From: DATJQA01 sp041169145
GTDB lineage: Bacteria; Patescibacteriota; Minisyncoccia; UBA6257; 2-01-FULL-56-20
Length of the DNA stretch: 10,979 nucleotides
NCBI GenBank assembly: GCA_041169145.1
Contig: JBEEJO010000025.1
Location: 1-10,979, forward strand
Direction of reading: 5' to 3'
Of the stretch, positions 1 to 5,764 are shown in pieces. The position numbers were made by a program, and so were the translations under genes. The notes under the pieces were generated by a model. The model made no database searches. It had not been told where the DNA came from and saw nothing but the letters and a program-made list of their open reading frames with translations. How positions within the stretch are numbered: position 1 is the stretch's first letter; the number at the start of each line of letters is the position of its first letter.

Positions 1-1
1 C

Positions 2-574
2 ATCGAGATCATGGCCTATGACCAGGGCACCATCGATACGCGCTTGAACGCAATTCGCACGGCACCCTATGCACCGGTTGCCGATCCGGAGTGGGTGGAG
101 AATCTCGTAACGCTCGCGGCGCAAAGCATCGCGAGGAATAAGATCGTGCTCGGCATTCCGACCTATGGTTATGAATATGCCGTGACGCCGCTTTCGAATG
201 GCGGTTATGAATATCAGGTATTGTGGCCTTTCAATCCGCGCTACGCGACCGATATTGCGACGCAGCTCGGCATTACGCCGACACGCAACAATGCGAACGA
301 GCTCGGGTTCGTCTATGACCCGAAATTGCTCGCGACAAAAATGCCGGTCGAAAACGGTTCAACGCAAACGCAGCAAACGATGGTCTCCTCTTCGGTTGCG
401 GAAAACGCAAGCCCGCAAATGAATATCGTCGCGCCATTCAACTATCTTTCGTGGAACGACGCGAAAGCCATTGCCGACAAAGTCGCACTGGCGCGCAAGC
501 TTGGCGTGCGCGGCGTCGCCGTCTTCAAGTTCGATGGCGGCGAAGATCCGGGCATGTGGAACGTGCTAAGGTAA
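2..574 (+). CDS. GH18 (YaaH/chitinase-like) glycosidase, C-terminal part, 5'-truncated by window
   Basis: The reading frame is open through the left edge, so the ATG at 11 is probably internal: it encodes the Met of the GH18 strand-6 motif MAYDQ. Further family marks are GIPTYGYEY (the GxPxYG strand-7 motif) and the C-terminal strand-8 region, where GVRGVAVFKFDGGEDPGMW resembles the usual GxxGxxxWxxxxxDxxxW ending. Between strands 7 and 8 lies an insertion of about 80 residues like the alpha+beta subdomain of YaaH/spore-germination-type enzymes. The catalytic DxxDxDxE motif would lie upstream, outside the window, so activity cannot be judged. GH18 members of this type hydrolyse beta-1,4-linked GlcNAc polymers such as chitin or peptidoglycan and are usually exported, often with LysM or SH3 domains N-terminal. 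It converges with the aldo/keto reductase gene, 51 bp away; no clear terminator lies between them. Confidence 0.8.
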   Translation: MEIMAYDQGTIDTRLNAIRTAPYAPVADPEWVENLVTLAAQSIARNKIVLGIPTYGYEYAVTPLSNGGYEYQVLWPFNPRYATDIATQLGITPTRNNANELGFVYDPKLLATKMPVENGSTQTQQTMVSSSVAENASPQMNIVAPFNYLSWNDAKAIADKVALARKLGVRGVAVFKFDGGEDPGMWNVLR

Positions 575-625
575 AGCGAGCTCACAACTCCACAAACGTC
601 CCAGAAGGTTCTCGGATTTCCATAA

Positions 626-1477
626 TTAAATATCAAGCTTGCGACTCGACAGACTTTTGACCCACTCAGGATCTCGGTGGTCAAAGAAGCTACTTGTCTT
701 AGTGTCGAGCGCTTTGATGGCCTCCATATTCTCATTGCTCAGCTCGAATCCTAATACATCGAAATTTTCCCTGACCTGTTCTTTGCGAACTGATTTAGAG
801 AGAACGACAATATTCCTCTGCACAAGCCATCGTAGAATAATCTGAGCAACAGATTTCTTGTGCTCTCCCGCTATCTTAAGCAAAACCTCGTTTTGAAACA
901 TGTTGTTCCTGCCTTCCGCAAATGGTGCCCACGCCTCGGTCTGTATATTGTTTTCTTGTAGAAACTTGTGTGTCTCGATCTGTTGCTGAAAGACATTCAC
1001 CTCAATTTGGTTTATCGCTGGCACTACCTTGTTGTGCATGATCAAATCCATCACACGATCAGGCTGGAAATTACTTATCCCGATAACTTTGACTCTGCCT
1101 TCTGCATAAATCTCTTCCATCGCACGCCACGCGCCATATACATCACCATATGGTTGATGAATGAGGTACAAGTCGAGATAGTCTAGTCCGAGTCGTTTCA
1201 GTGAGCGGTCAAAAGCTTTTTTCGCACCCTCATAACTTGCGTCCTGTACCCAGAGCTTTGTTGTGATGAACAATTCCTCTCGCGCAACGCCGCTTCTCTT
1301 TATCCCATTGCCGACCGCCTCCTCATTCAGATACGAGGCAGCGGTATCAATGAGTCGGTAACCGATTTCAATAGCGTCCGCAACAGCTATTGCGCATTCA
1401 GTGGGATCAATTATTTGAAAGACCCCAAAACCGAGCATCGGCATTTCTATACCGTTTGAAAGTTTTACTTTTTGCAT
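626..1477 (-). CDS. Aldo/keto reductase (AKR superfamily, 2,5-diketogluconate reductase-like)
   Basis: A 283-aa single-domain TIM barrel of normal length for the family. The complete AKR catalytic tetrad is visible: D44 and Y49 (in LIDTAASYLNE), K74 (TTKLW) and H107 (LIHQP). The NADPH-binding loop is present as SKS at 227-229 and R236-E237-N238, matching the family pattern KSxxxxRxxEN. VIGISNF (131-137) is another AKR signature. It should reduce aldehydes or ketones with NADPH in the cytoplasm; the substrate cannot be read from sequence. The start at 1477 is chosen because the N-terminus MQKVKLSNGIEMP matches the family start and an extended -10 box lies immediately upstream; there is no SD. 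The gene is visibly more AT-rich than its GC-rich neighbours, which suggests a different history, possibly horizontal transfer. It is monocistronic. Confidence 0.93.
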   Translation of the reverse strand: MQKVKLSNGIEMPMLGFGVFQIIDPTECAIAVADAIEIGYRLIDTAASYLNEEAVGNGIKRSGVAREELFITTKLWVQDASYEGAKKAFDRSLKRLGLDYLDLYLIHQPYGDVYGAWRAMEEIYAEGRVKVIGISNFQPDRVMDLIMHNKVVPAINQIEVNVFQQQIETHKFLQENNIQTEAWAPFAEGRNNMFQNEVLLKIAGEHKKSVAQIILRWLVQRNIVVLSKSVRKEQVRENFDVLGFELSNENMEAIKALDTKTSSFFDHRDPEWVKSLSSRKLDI

Positions 1478-1707
1478 ATGTTTAGTATAGCAAGATACAC
1501 TGCTTGTTATTTCGTCGTTTCTTATTCAGCAGGTATTCAATTTTCAGAATAGTTCTCGATCTGTTATCGACGCATCTCGGGCGGGATAACCTACCTCAAG
1601 GTGGCTGGCCATCTCGGATGCGGAATTTTAAAAACGTAGACCCGCGCTCGCCGCGATAATCGCAAGCCATACGCCGCGCTCGGCGCGCCTATGGTATCAC
1701 GCCCAAT
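1478..1707. other. Intergenic region between aldo/keto reductase and msrA, with inverted repeats
   Basis: 230 bp without a supportable gene. Apart from the promoter at its left end it holds several short inverted repeats: CGCATC near 1570 with GATGCG near 1617, GCGA/TCGC around 1655-1665, and CGCCG/CGGCG around 1671-1684 with flanking CCATA and TATGG. The last lies just after the msrA stop, so it may help end that transcript, although the nearest T-run on the minus strand (about 1634-1630) is some 40 bp further on. I recognise no RNA family. Confidence 0.4.
1484..1492 (-). promoter_or_regulatory. Extended -10 promoter of the aldo/keto reductase gene, leaderless start
   Basis: On the minus strand TGCTATACT matches the extended -10 consensus TGnTATAAT at 8 of 9 specified-or-free positions. 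Only six bases separate it from the ATG at 1477, so transcription should begin at or next to the A of the start codon. No good -35 hexamer is seen at 16-18 bp, which is usual for extended -10 promoters. Confidence 0.6.
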
Positions 1708-2283
1708 CTACTTCGGCTCATCAATACTCCGTGAAAGCAACTCCGCGAACTCCTTTTGCACCTTCTTCAGTTTCGGATTAATGACCACCTGACAATACGG
1801 CTGGGAAGAATTCTGCGCATAGTAGTCTTTGTGATACTCCTCCGCTTCGTAGAACTGCGTAAGCGGTTCAACCTGCGTGATAACGCGCGCGCCGCGCTTC
1901 TCCGTATTATTGAGATCGCGAATGAACTTCTCCGCTGCCGCTTTCTGTTCGTCGGTCGTGGAGAGAATGACTGAACGGTATTGCGTCCCCACATCGTTCC
2001 CCTGCCGGTTCGGTGTCGTGGGGTCGTGCGTAGCAAAAAATACTGTGAGCAATTTCTCGTACGAAATGACCGCGGGGTCATACGTAATACGGATAACCTC
2101 GGCGTGTCCGGTTTTCCCGGAACACACTTCTTCATATGTCGGAGCCGCTTGTGGTGAGCTCGTCGAACCACCGGCATACCCAGGCGTGACGGAAGCGACA
2201 CCTTTGAGCATCTTGAACACCGCCTCCGTGCACCAGAAGCACCCGCCGCCGAAGACCGCTGTTTCCAACTTCTTATCGTTCAC
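1708..2283 (-). CDS. msrA: Peptide methionine (S)-S-oxide reductase MsrA
   Basis: Reduces methionine-S-sulfoxide in proteins or free Met using thioredoxin. The active-site motif GGGCFWCTEAVF is near the N-terminus: catalytic Cys15, a second Cys18, and Glu20 of the family GCFWxxE pattern (numbered from the GTG start). GYAGG, the GHAEVIRITYDP segment, FFATHDPTTPNRQGNDVGTQYRS and EEYHKDYY are all classic MsrA blocks. Cys164 in PYCQVVINPK sits where the recycling cysteine usually lies. The frame stays open upstream to an ATG at 2376, but that would place 31 codons on top of the tRNA-Gln gene, so I take the GTG at 2283 (191 aa, normal size). No SD precedes it. It lies 36 nt after the tRNA 3' end on the same strand, so it may be made from the tRNA transcript after 3' processing or from a weak AATACC-type -10 (about 2296-2291). 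TTG within Lys-Lys-Leu is an alternative start. Confidence 0.93.
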   Translation of the reverse strand: MNDKKLETAVFGGGCFWCTEAVFKMLKGVASVTPGYAGGSTSSPQAAPTYEEVCSGKTGHAEVIRITYDPAVISYEKLLTVFFATHDPTTPNRQGNDVGTQYRSVILSTTDEQKAAAEKFIRDLNNTEKRGARVITQVEPLTQFYEAEEYHKDYYAQNSSQPYCQVVINPKLKKVQKEFAELLSRSIDEPK

Positions 2284-2319
2284 TGGGTTAGGTATTGAGT
2301 CTGATATTCCTGGGCAGGG

Positions 2320-2390
2320 CTGCCGGGCTTGGATTCGAACCAAGGTGACATGATTCAGAGTCATGTATCCTACCACTAGATGACCCGGCA
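2320..2390 (-). tRNA. trnQ: tRNA-Gln (anticodon CUG)
   Basis: A 71-nt cloverleaf folds cleanly on the minus strand: acceptor TGCCGGG with CCCGGCA (7 bp), U8, a D-arm ATCT/GGAT with the loop AGTGGTA, anticodon stem CATGA/TCATG with loop CTCTGAA (anticodon CUG), a short variable loop, and T-arm CTTGG-TTCGAAT-CCAAG. The U1-A72 pair and G73 discriminator are known identity elements for GlnRS, which agrees with the CUG anticodon. CCA is not encoded (G73 is followed by CCC), so a CCA-adding enzyme is needed. It reads CAG codons. The surrounding acceptor pairing could be slid by two bases because of the flanking GG/CC, but U8 and G73 fix the register given here. Confidence 0.95.
2370..2390 (-). repeat. 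Direct repeat copy 1: first 21 nt of tRNA-Gln
   Basis: Nucleotides 1-21 of tRNA-Gln are repeated exactly at 2489-2509 in the same orientation, 119 bp upstream on the minus strand. The identity stops at both ends: the flanking bases differ on each side (c2369 versus g2488, g2391 versus a2510). Confidence 0.9.
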
Positions 2391-2416
2391 GCCCTACCTA
2401 CGAACTTTTTTGTATC

Positions 2417-2488
2417 TCCCGATGCTCCGCTGCGCGGAGAGCGGGACCCCGACTTCTTTGTTCTAATGTATCAAACAGCACGTCGGGG
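2417..2488 (-). repeat. Two abutting GC-rich hairpins behind the tRNA head
   Basis: Reading the minus strand from the tRNA head, the first stem is CCCCGAC (2488-2482) with GTCGGGG (2453-2447), enclosing 28 nt. It is immediately followed by a second hairpin: TCCCG (2446-2442) with CGGGA (2421-2417) and inner stem CTCCGC (2439-2434) with GCGGAG (2430-2425), around a 3-nt loop. The second hairpin is followed on the minus strand by AGATACAAAAAAG, so it lacks the T-tract of an intrinsic terminator. A 15-mer from its right arm (2418-2432) recurs with one mismatch at 2565-2579, which suggests remnants of a dispersed palindromic repeat. Confidence 0.7.
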
Positions 2489-2509
2489 CTACCACTAGAT
2501 GACCCGGCA
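2489..2509 (-). repeat. Direct repeat copy 2: orphan 5' head of tRNA-Gln
   Basis: An exact 21-bp copy of the acceptor 5' strand plus D-arm of tRNA-Gln that does not continue into an anticodon or T-arm. On the minus strand it passes without any gap into a CCCCGAC/GTCGGGG hairpin. It is a partial duplication, not a functional tRNA. Confidence 0.9.
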
Positions 2510-2619
2510 ATTGCAGGAATAGTGTGCCAGAATCGAAAGAAATTCACAACACCAAAACGACCGCCCCGATGCTCGGCTGGGATCCGTATGTATCGCAATT
2601 GCGGAAACCGCGGAGGGTC

Positions 2620-3297
2620 CTATTTCGTGCACCCGAGCGTTTCGAGACACTGCATCTTCGCATCCGCATCCGGGATCTGATCGCAGGATGCGCATTGCGT
2701 CGCCTTGAGATCGCCTGAGCCGGCGCTACCCGGAACATAATCGCCGTACGTGCCGCCCTTCACGGGAGTCGTTCCGACCGGCGGCAACATCGCGCTCAAA
2801 TCGCTGAACGTCACGCCGTCCGGAAGCGCGAACATATGTACGTCAACTGTCCATGCGCCGCAGGAATAATCAACTTTCTTATTCACGTCAACGGACTGGT
2901 TCGCATTCTGCCCGGTTGCCGACGCACCGATGTTCGCAAAGGACATTTTCATGCCCTGCGGCATCGCATCGCTCCACACATAGCTCGTTTCGCCGTCCAC
3001 GATCATGTGACTCTTGACGGTTTGCCCTGCCGAGAGTGAAGTGAAATCGCCGCGCATTTTTCCGTTTGCGACATAGACCACGCCGGAAGACTCCGAATTC
3101 TCAACCTTATTCGTGAATGTACACCGCTGAGCTCCGCCGAGGCCGAGCAGGTCTTTCATGGACATCTGCGCGGCGCGAGCCGGCATATTCGCATCGCCGC
3201 CCGGACCGGACGGGCTGGCTGGTTTGTTAATCATGAACGCGACAGCACCACCGACCACGACGATCCCGCCGACAATGTAATAGATAGTTTTATTCAT
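2620..3297 (-). CDS. Exported or membrane-anchored six-cysteine protein, unknown function
   Basis: 225 aa from the ATG at 3297. A hydrophobic segment (about residues 5-23, IYYIVGGIVVVGGAVAFMI) follows two charged residues and is an N-terminal signal-anchor; there is no lipobox Cys. A Gly/Pro/Ser-rich linker follows, then a beta-rich domain with VYVANGKMRGDF, SHMIVDGETSYVWSD and GMKMSF, a layout that recalls LolA/LppX-like lipoprotein-carrier folds, although I cannot confirm the family. Six Cys (C59, C146, C202, C205, C217, C223) lie outside the membrane; C202-C205 and C217-C223 form a compact C-terminal cluster, so disulfides are likely. The frame is open to an ATG at 3333, but the extra 12 residues would precede the membrane segment and overlap the promoter. 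A TAGGAT box ends 7 nt before the chosen start. It is divergent from archease across 87 bp. Confidence 0.75.
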   Translation of the reverse strand: MNKTIYYIVGGIVVVGGAVAFMINKPASPSGPGGDANMPARAAQMSMKDLLGLGGAQRCTFTNKVENSESSGVVYVANGKMRGDFTSLSAGQTVKSHMIVDGETSYVWSDAMPQGMKMSFANIGASATGQNANQSVDVNKKVDYSCGAWTVDVHMFALPDGVTFSDLSAMLPPVGTTPVKGGTYGDYVPGSAGSGDLKATQCASCDQIPDADAKMQCLETLGCTK

Positions 3298-3304
3298 GCG
3301 CTTT

Positions 3305-3333
3305 ATCCTACCGTAAATGGCGCATCGGAACAA
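3305..3333 (-). promoter_or_regulatory. Putative promoter of the six-Cys protein, leaderless start
   Basis: On the minus strand TTGTTC (3333-3328) is followed by a 17-bp spacer and TAGGAT (3310-3305), and then seven bases to the ATG at 3297. The -35 keeps only the TTG core. The spacing would give a leaderless mRNA, although AGGA in the -10 could also act as a weak, distant SD. Confidence 0.45.
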
Positions 3334-3370
3334 TTCCGCTATTCACCGCATAATGAAGTACGGAATGCGC

Positions 3371-3376
3371 TATAAT
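3371..3376 (+). promoter_or_regulatory. -10 box of archease, leaderless start
   Basis: A perfect TATAAT ends eight bases before the ATG at 3385, so transcription should start within about two bases of the start codon. No SD is present and no convincing -35 is seen at 16-18 bp. Confidence 0.6.
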
Positions 3377-3384
3377 GGCCGGGT

Positions 3385-3795
3385 ATGCCGCACAACATCA
3401 TTGACCGAACGGCAGGAACCATCCGTATCCATATTGAGGCGAAAACGCCCGAAGAGCTCTTTATGGAGGCGGTTCGCGGATTGATGGACCTCATGCGTCC
3501 GGAAGCCGATCCTGGCGTTGCCGTCGCGGAACGCGAACTTGCCATCCACGCTCCGGATCAAACATCGCTCATCGTAGATTTTCTGAAAGAGATCATTACC
3601 GGATCCTACGCGCGCAAAGAAGCAGTGCAGGATGTCACCATCCGCTACCTCACGGGAGATTCCATAGAATGCGATGTTCGCACCATTCCCGCGATCTCGT
3701 TCGGAGAAGAACTGAAAGGGGTTTCATACCGCGAAGTGAATGTGCACAAGCGGCCCGACGGCATGTGGGAAACGTCGATCATTTTTGACGTATAG
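3385..3795 (+). CDS. Archease-family protein
   Basis: 136 aa, the usual archease size. Archease is a small metal-binding protein that activates the RtcB RNA ligase (tRNA splicing or RNA repair) by promoting guanylylation and turnover. Family features are the N-terminal TAxxIRI strand followed by TPEELFMEAVRGLMDLM, the SLIVDFLKEII helix, GEELKGVSYREVNVH near the C-terminus, and the terminal FDV with Asp135. The family motif usually reads H-T-A-D at the first strand; here it reads R8-T9-A10-G11, so the conserved Asp is replaced by Gly. The nearest acidic residue is D7. No RtcB gene is in the window. The start at 3385 is fixed by the perfect -10 box directly ahead. Its stop is 2 bp from the enolase stop on the opposite strand. 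Confidence 0.85.
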   Translation: MPHNIIDRTAGTIRIHIEAKTPEELFMEAVRGLMDLMRPEADPGVAVAERELAIHAPDQTSLIVDFLKEIITGSYARKEAVQDVTIRYLTGDSIECDVRTIPAISFGEELKGVSYREVNVHKRPDGMWETSIIFDV

Positions 3796-3797
3796 CC

Positions 3798-5084
3798 CTA
3801 GGCGCGCGCAAAGATATCGCGCGCGAACTGCGCGTCCGCGCCGAGTTCTTCTTCGATCTCTAAAAGCCGGTCGTACTTCGCCATACGCTCCCCGCGCGAT
3901 AGCGAGCCGCATTTGATCTCGCCAACGCCGGTCGCGACGGCGAGGTCCGCGATGGTCGCATCTTCCGTTTCTCCCGAACGATGCGAGATGACGCCGCGGT
4001 AGCCTGACGAGACCGCCAGGCGGACCGTTTCCAGCGTTTCCGTGAGCGTGCCGATCTGATTCACTTTCACAAGCACGGCGTTCGCTGCGCCGCTCGCGAT
4101 ACCCTTACGAAGCCGCGCGGGATTCGTCGTGAAGAGATCGTCGCCAACGAGCTGCACTCTACCACCAAGTTCTTTGGTCATCGCCGTCCAGCCCTCCCAA
4201 TCGTCCTCGGCTAGACCGTCTTCAATGGAAACGAGCGGATAGTTCTTCGTCCAACCGACATAGCGAGCAATGAGTTCTTGCGCGGAAAAATTCTTGCTCT
4301 CGCCGGCGAACCTGTACATGCCATCGCGATACAGCTCGCTTGCGGCGACATCGAGCGCAAGCGCAACATCGGTTCCCGGACGCAAACCTGCTTTCGCAAC
4401 GGCCTGCAAAAGCATATCCATTCCCGCTTCCGTGGACGGCAAGTGCGGTGCGAATCCGCCCTCATCACCCACGGTCGTCGCAAAGCCTCCGGCAACCAGC
4501 ATCTCCTTCAATGCGCGGAACATTTCCGAACCCCAGCGGAGCGCTTCGCGGAAATTCGGCGCGCCGTGCGGGACGAGCATGCACTCTTGTACATCCAGCG
4601 CGCCCTGCGCATGAACGCCGCCGTTCAAGACGTTCATGAGCGGCACCGGAAGGCGCATCGGCAGACCGGTCTTTGCGCGAAGAGCAAGCGAACGGTACAG
4701 CGGCTGCTTTTCCGAAATGGCGGCGGCATGGGCAAATGCGAGTGAAACGCCCAAAACAGCGTTCGCCCCGAGCCGGGATTTGTTTTCCGTTCCGTCCCGC
4801 GCGATCATCTCGCGATCAAGCGTTTCCTGATCCCACTCCTTGCCGACAAGCGCGGCGCGAAGCTCGTCGTTCACGTTCTGCACGGCGCGCAGAACGCCTT
4901 TTCCGCCATAACGCGCTGGGTCGTCATCGCGAAGTTCATGGGCCTCATGCACGCCGGTCGAGGCGCCCGACGGCACGGCAGCTCGTCCGAGCGAACCGTC
5001 TTCCAATACAACATCGGCTTCCACGGTCGGATTTCCGCGAGAATCAAGAATTTCGCGCGCGTGAATTTCGGTCACCTTGAACAT
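3798..5084 (-). CDS. eno: Enolase (phosphopyruvate hydratase)
   Basis: Interconverts 2-phosphoglycerate and phosphoenolpyruvate in glycolysis, in the cytoplasm. Full length at 428 aa. Key parts in order: N-terminal ARQILDSRGNPT-like segment (residues 9-20), mobile loop SGASTGVHEA (39-48), H158 in NGGVHA, E167 (QEC), E208 in VGDEGGFAP, metal ligands D245 (ALDVAAS), E288 (SIEDG) and D315 (VGDDLF), catalytic K340 (VKVNQIGT), H368-R369-S370 and K391 in EIKCGSLSRGER. All catalytic residues are kept. The loop around H158 reads HAQGALDVQEC, closer to the eukaryotic-type HAGGAL than to the HADNNVDIQEF common in bacteria. The ATG at 5084 is preceded by an extended -10 and no SD. It is divergent from the DUF2231 gene (60 bp) and convergent with archease. 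Confidence 0.98.
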   Translation of the reverse strand: MFKVTEIHAREILDSRGNPTVEADVVLEDGSLGRAAVPSGASTGVHEAHELRDDDPARYGGKGVLRAVQNVNDELRAALVGKEWDQETLDREMIARDGTENKSRLGANAVLGVSLAFAHAAAISEKQPLYRSLALRAKTGLPMRLPVPLMNVLNGGVHAQGALDVQECMLVPHGAPNFREALRWGSEMFRALKEMLVAGGFATTVGDEGGFAPHLPSTEAGMDMLLQAVAKAGLRPGTDVALALDVAASELYRDGMYRFAGESKNFSAQELIARYVGWTKNYPLVSIEDGLAEDDWEGWTAMTKELGGRVQLVGDDLFTTNPARLRKGIASGAANAVLVKVNQIGTLTETLETVRLAVSSGYRGVISHRSGETEDATIADLAVATGVGEIKCGSLSRGERMAKYDRLLEIEEELGADAQFARDIFARA

Positions 5085-5091
5085 TACCTAT

Positions 5092-5100
5092 AGTGTATCA
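5092..5100 (-). promoter_or_regulatory. Extended -10 promoter of enolase, leaderless start
   Basis: TGATACACT on the minus strand fits TGnTAnnnT, with TACACT at 5097-5092 matching four of six -10 positions. Seven bases then lead to the ATG at 5084, giving a leaderless or nearly leaderless mRNA. TTCCAA at 5120-5115 is a poor -35 at a 17-bp spacing. Confidence 0.5.
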
Positions 5101-5107
5101 CGCGAAC

Positions 5108-5136
5108 TTGACGCTTGGAACTCAAAACTTGATACT
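5108..5136 (+). promoter_or_regulatory. Promoter of the DUF2231 membrane protein, near-leaderless start
   Basis: TTGACG (5108-5113), a 17-bp spacer and GATACT (5131-5136) place the transcription start about two bases before the ATG at 5145. An overlapping reading, TGATACTTA with hexamer TACTTA (5133-5138), would make it exactly leaderless. It overlaps the back-to-back enolase promoter region. AACTTGA occurs twice here (5105-5111 and 5126-5132), 21 bp apart. Confidence 0.55.
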
Positions 5137-5144
5137 TACCGCAT

Positions 5145-5684
5145 ATGGATCTTCACCCCATCGTCGTCCACTTCCCTATCGCGCTTTTCACGCTCTACAG
5201 CGTAATGGAAGCGTTCCGGTACCGGCGCGTCACGGAGCTTCCATGGTGGTTCCCCATGAAAGCGCTTCTCGTTATTCTCGGCACGCTTGCCGCAAACAGC
5301 GCGCTTCTGACCGGAGAGATGATCGCGGAACAATTGAAGACGTCGAACGCCCTGTCGTCGGCTGTTGCCGTCCATGAGCAATGGGCGAAATTAACGACCG
5401 GCATCTACTCGATTCTCGCGCTTGCATACCTCATCGTATGGATTGAACGGTCTGGGGTTCTGAACCGGCTTTTTCCCGATCCGGCGGGTGGATTTCGAAG
5501 GCTCTTCGACCGGCGCATCTCTCCTGTTGCGCGGATGTTCATCCGGAGCGATTTCGCCGTGACGCTCGCGCTTCTCGGCCTCGCCGCGATCACCATTACC
5601 GGCGCGCTCGGCGGCGGTATGGTCCACGGACCGGACGTTGACCCGGTAGCTCGCCTGGTCTACGACTTTTTTGTCGGCCGTTAA
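5145..5684 (+). CDS. DUF2231-like integral membrane protein
   Basis: 179 aa with about four transmembrane segments (roughly 6-24, 38-58, 83-101 and 136-156). The N-terminus carries the LHPIVVHFPIAL signature typical of DUF2231 proteins, with H4 and H9. H77 (VHEQW) and H161 (MVHG) sit at the ends of other membrane segments. Such paired membrane His residues could bind a metal or heme, but the family's function is not established and this is only an inference. An Arg-rich cytoplasmic or extracytoplasmic loop (about 107-134) separates segments 3 and 4. There is no SD; the ATG directly follows the -10 region. It shares a 60-bp divergent promoter region with enolase. The stop is followed only 7 bp later by the -35 of the next gene, with no terminator between. 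Confidence 0.8.
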   Translation: MDLHPIVVHFPIALFTLYSVMEAFRYRRVTELPWWFPMKALLVILGTLAANSALLTGEMIAEQLKTSNALSSAVAVHEQWAKLTTGIYSILALAYLIVWIERSGVLNRLFPDPAGGFRRLFDRRISPVARMFIRSDFAVTLALLGLAAITITGALGGGMVHGPDVDPVARLVYDFFVGR

Positions 5685-5691
5685 CCACCGA

Positions 5692-5721
5692 TTGACTTTT
5701 TTCCCGCCGCGTTCCTATAAT
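5692..5721 (+). promoter_or_regulatory. Strong sigma-70-type promoter of the 62-aa protein
   Basis: TTGACT (5692-5697), an 18-bp spacer beginning TTTTTCCC, and a perfect TATAAT (5716-5721). Transcription would start near 5728, giving a leader of about 36 nt that holds a GCGCC/GGCGC stem-loop (5733-5737 with 5746-5750) just ahead of the SD. Confidence 0.8.
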
Positions 5722-5764
5722 CGGAGCAGTGCGCGCCACTTATGCGGCGCCCGAAGGAGGACAC

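Noticed and set aside
2417..2446. Intrinsic terminator
   Set aside because: On the minus strand the hairpin is followed by an A-run, and on the plus strand the T-run precedes the stem, so neither strand has hairpin-then-U-tract order.
2489..2509. A second complete tRNA-Gln gene
   Set aside because: Only nucleotides 1-21 are present; no anticodon or T-arm can be folded from the sequence that follows.
2370..2509. attL/attR scar of an integrative element at tRNA-Gln
   Set aside because: The duplicated part is the tRNA 5' half, only 98 bp separate the copies, and no integrase is nearby.
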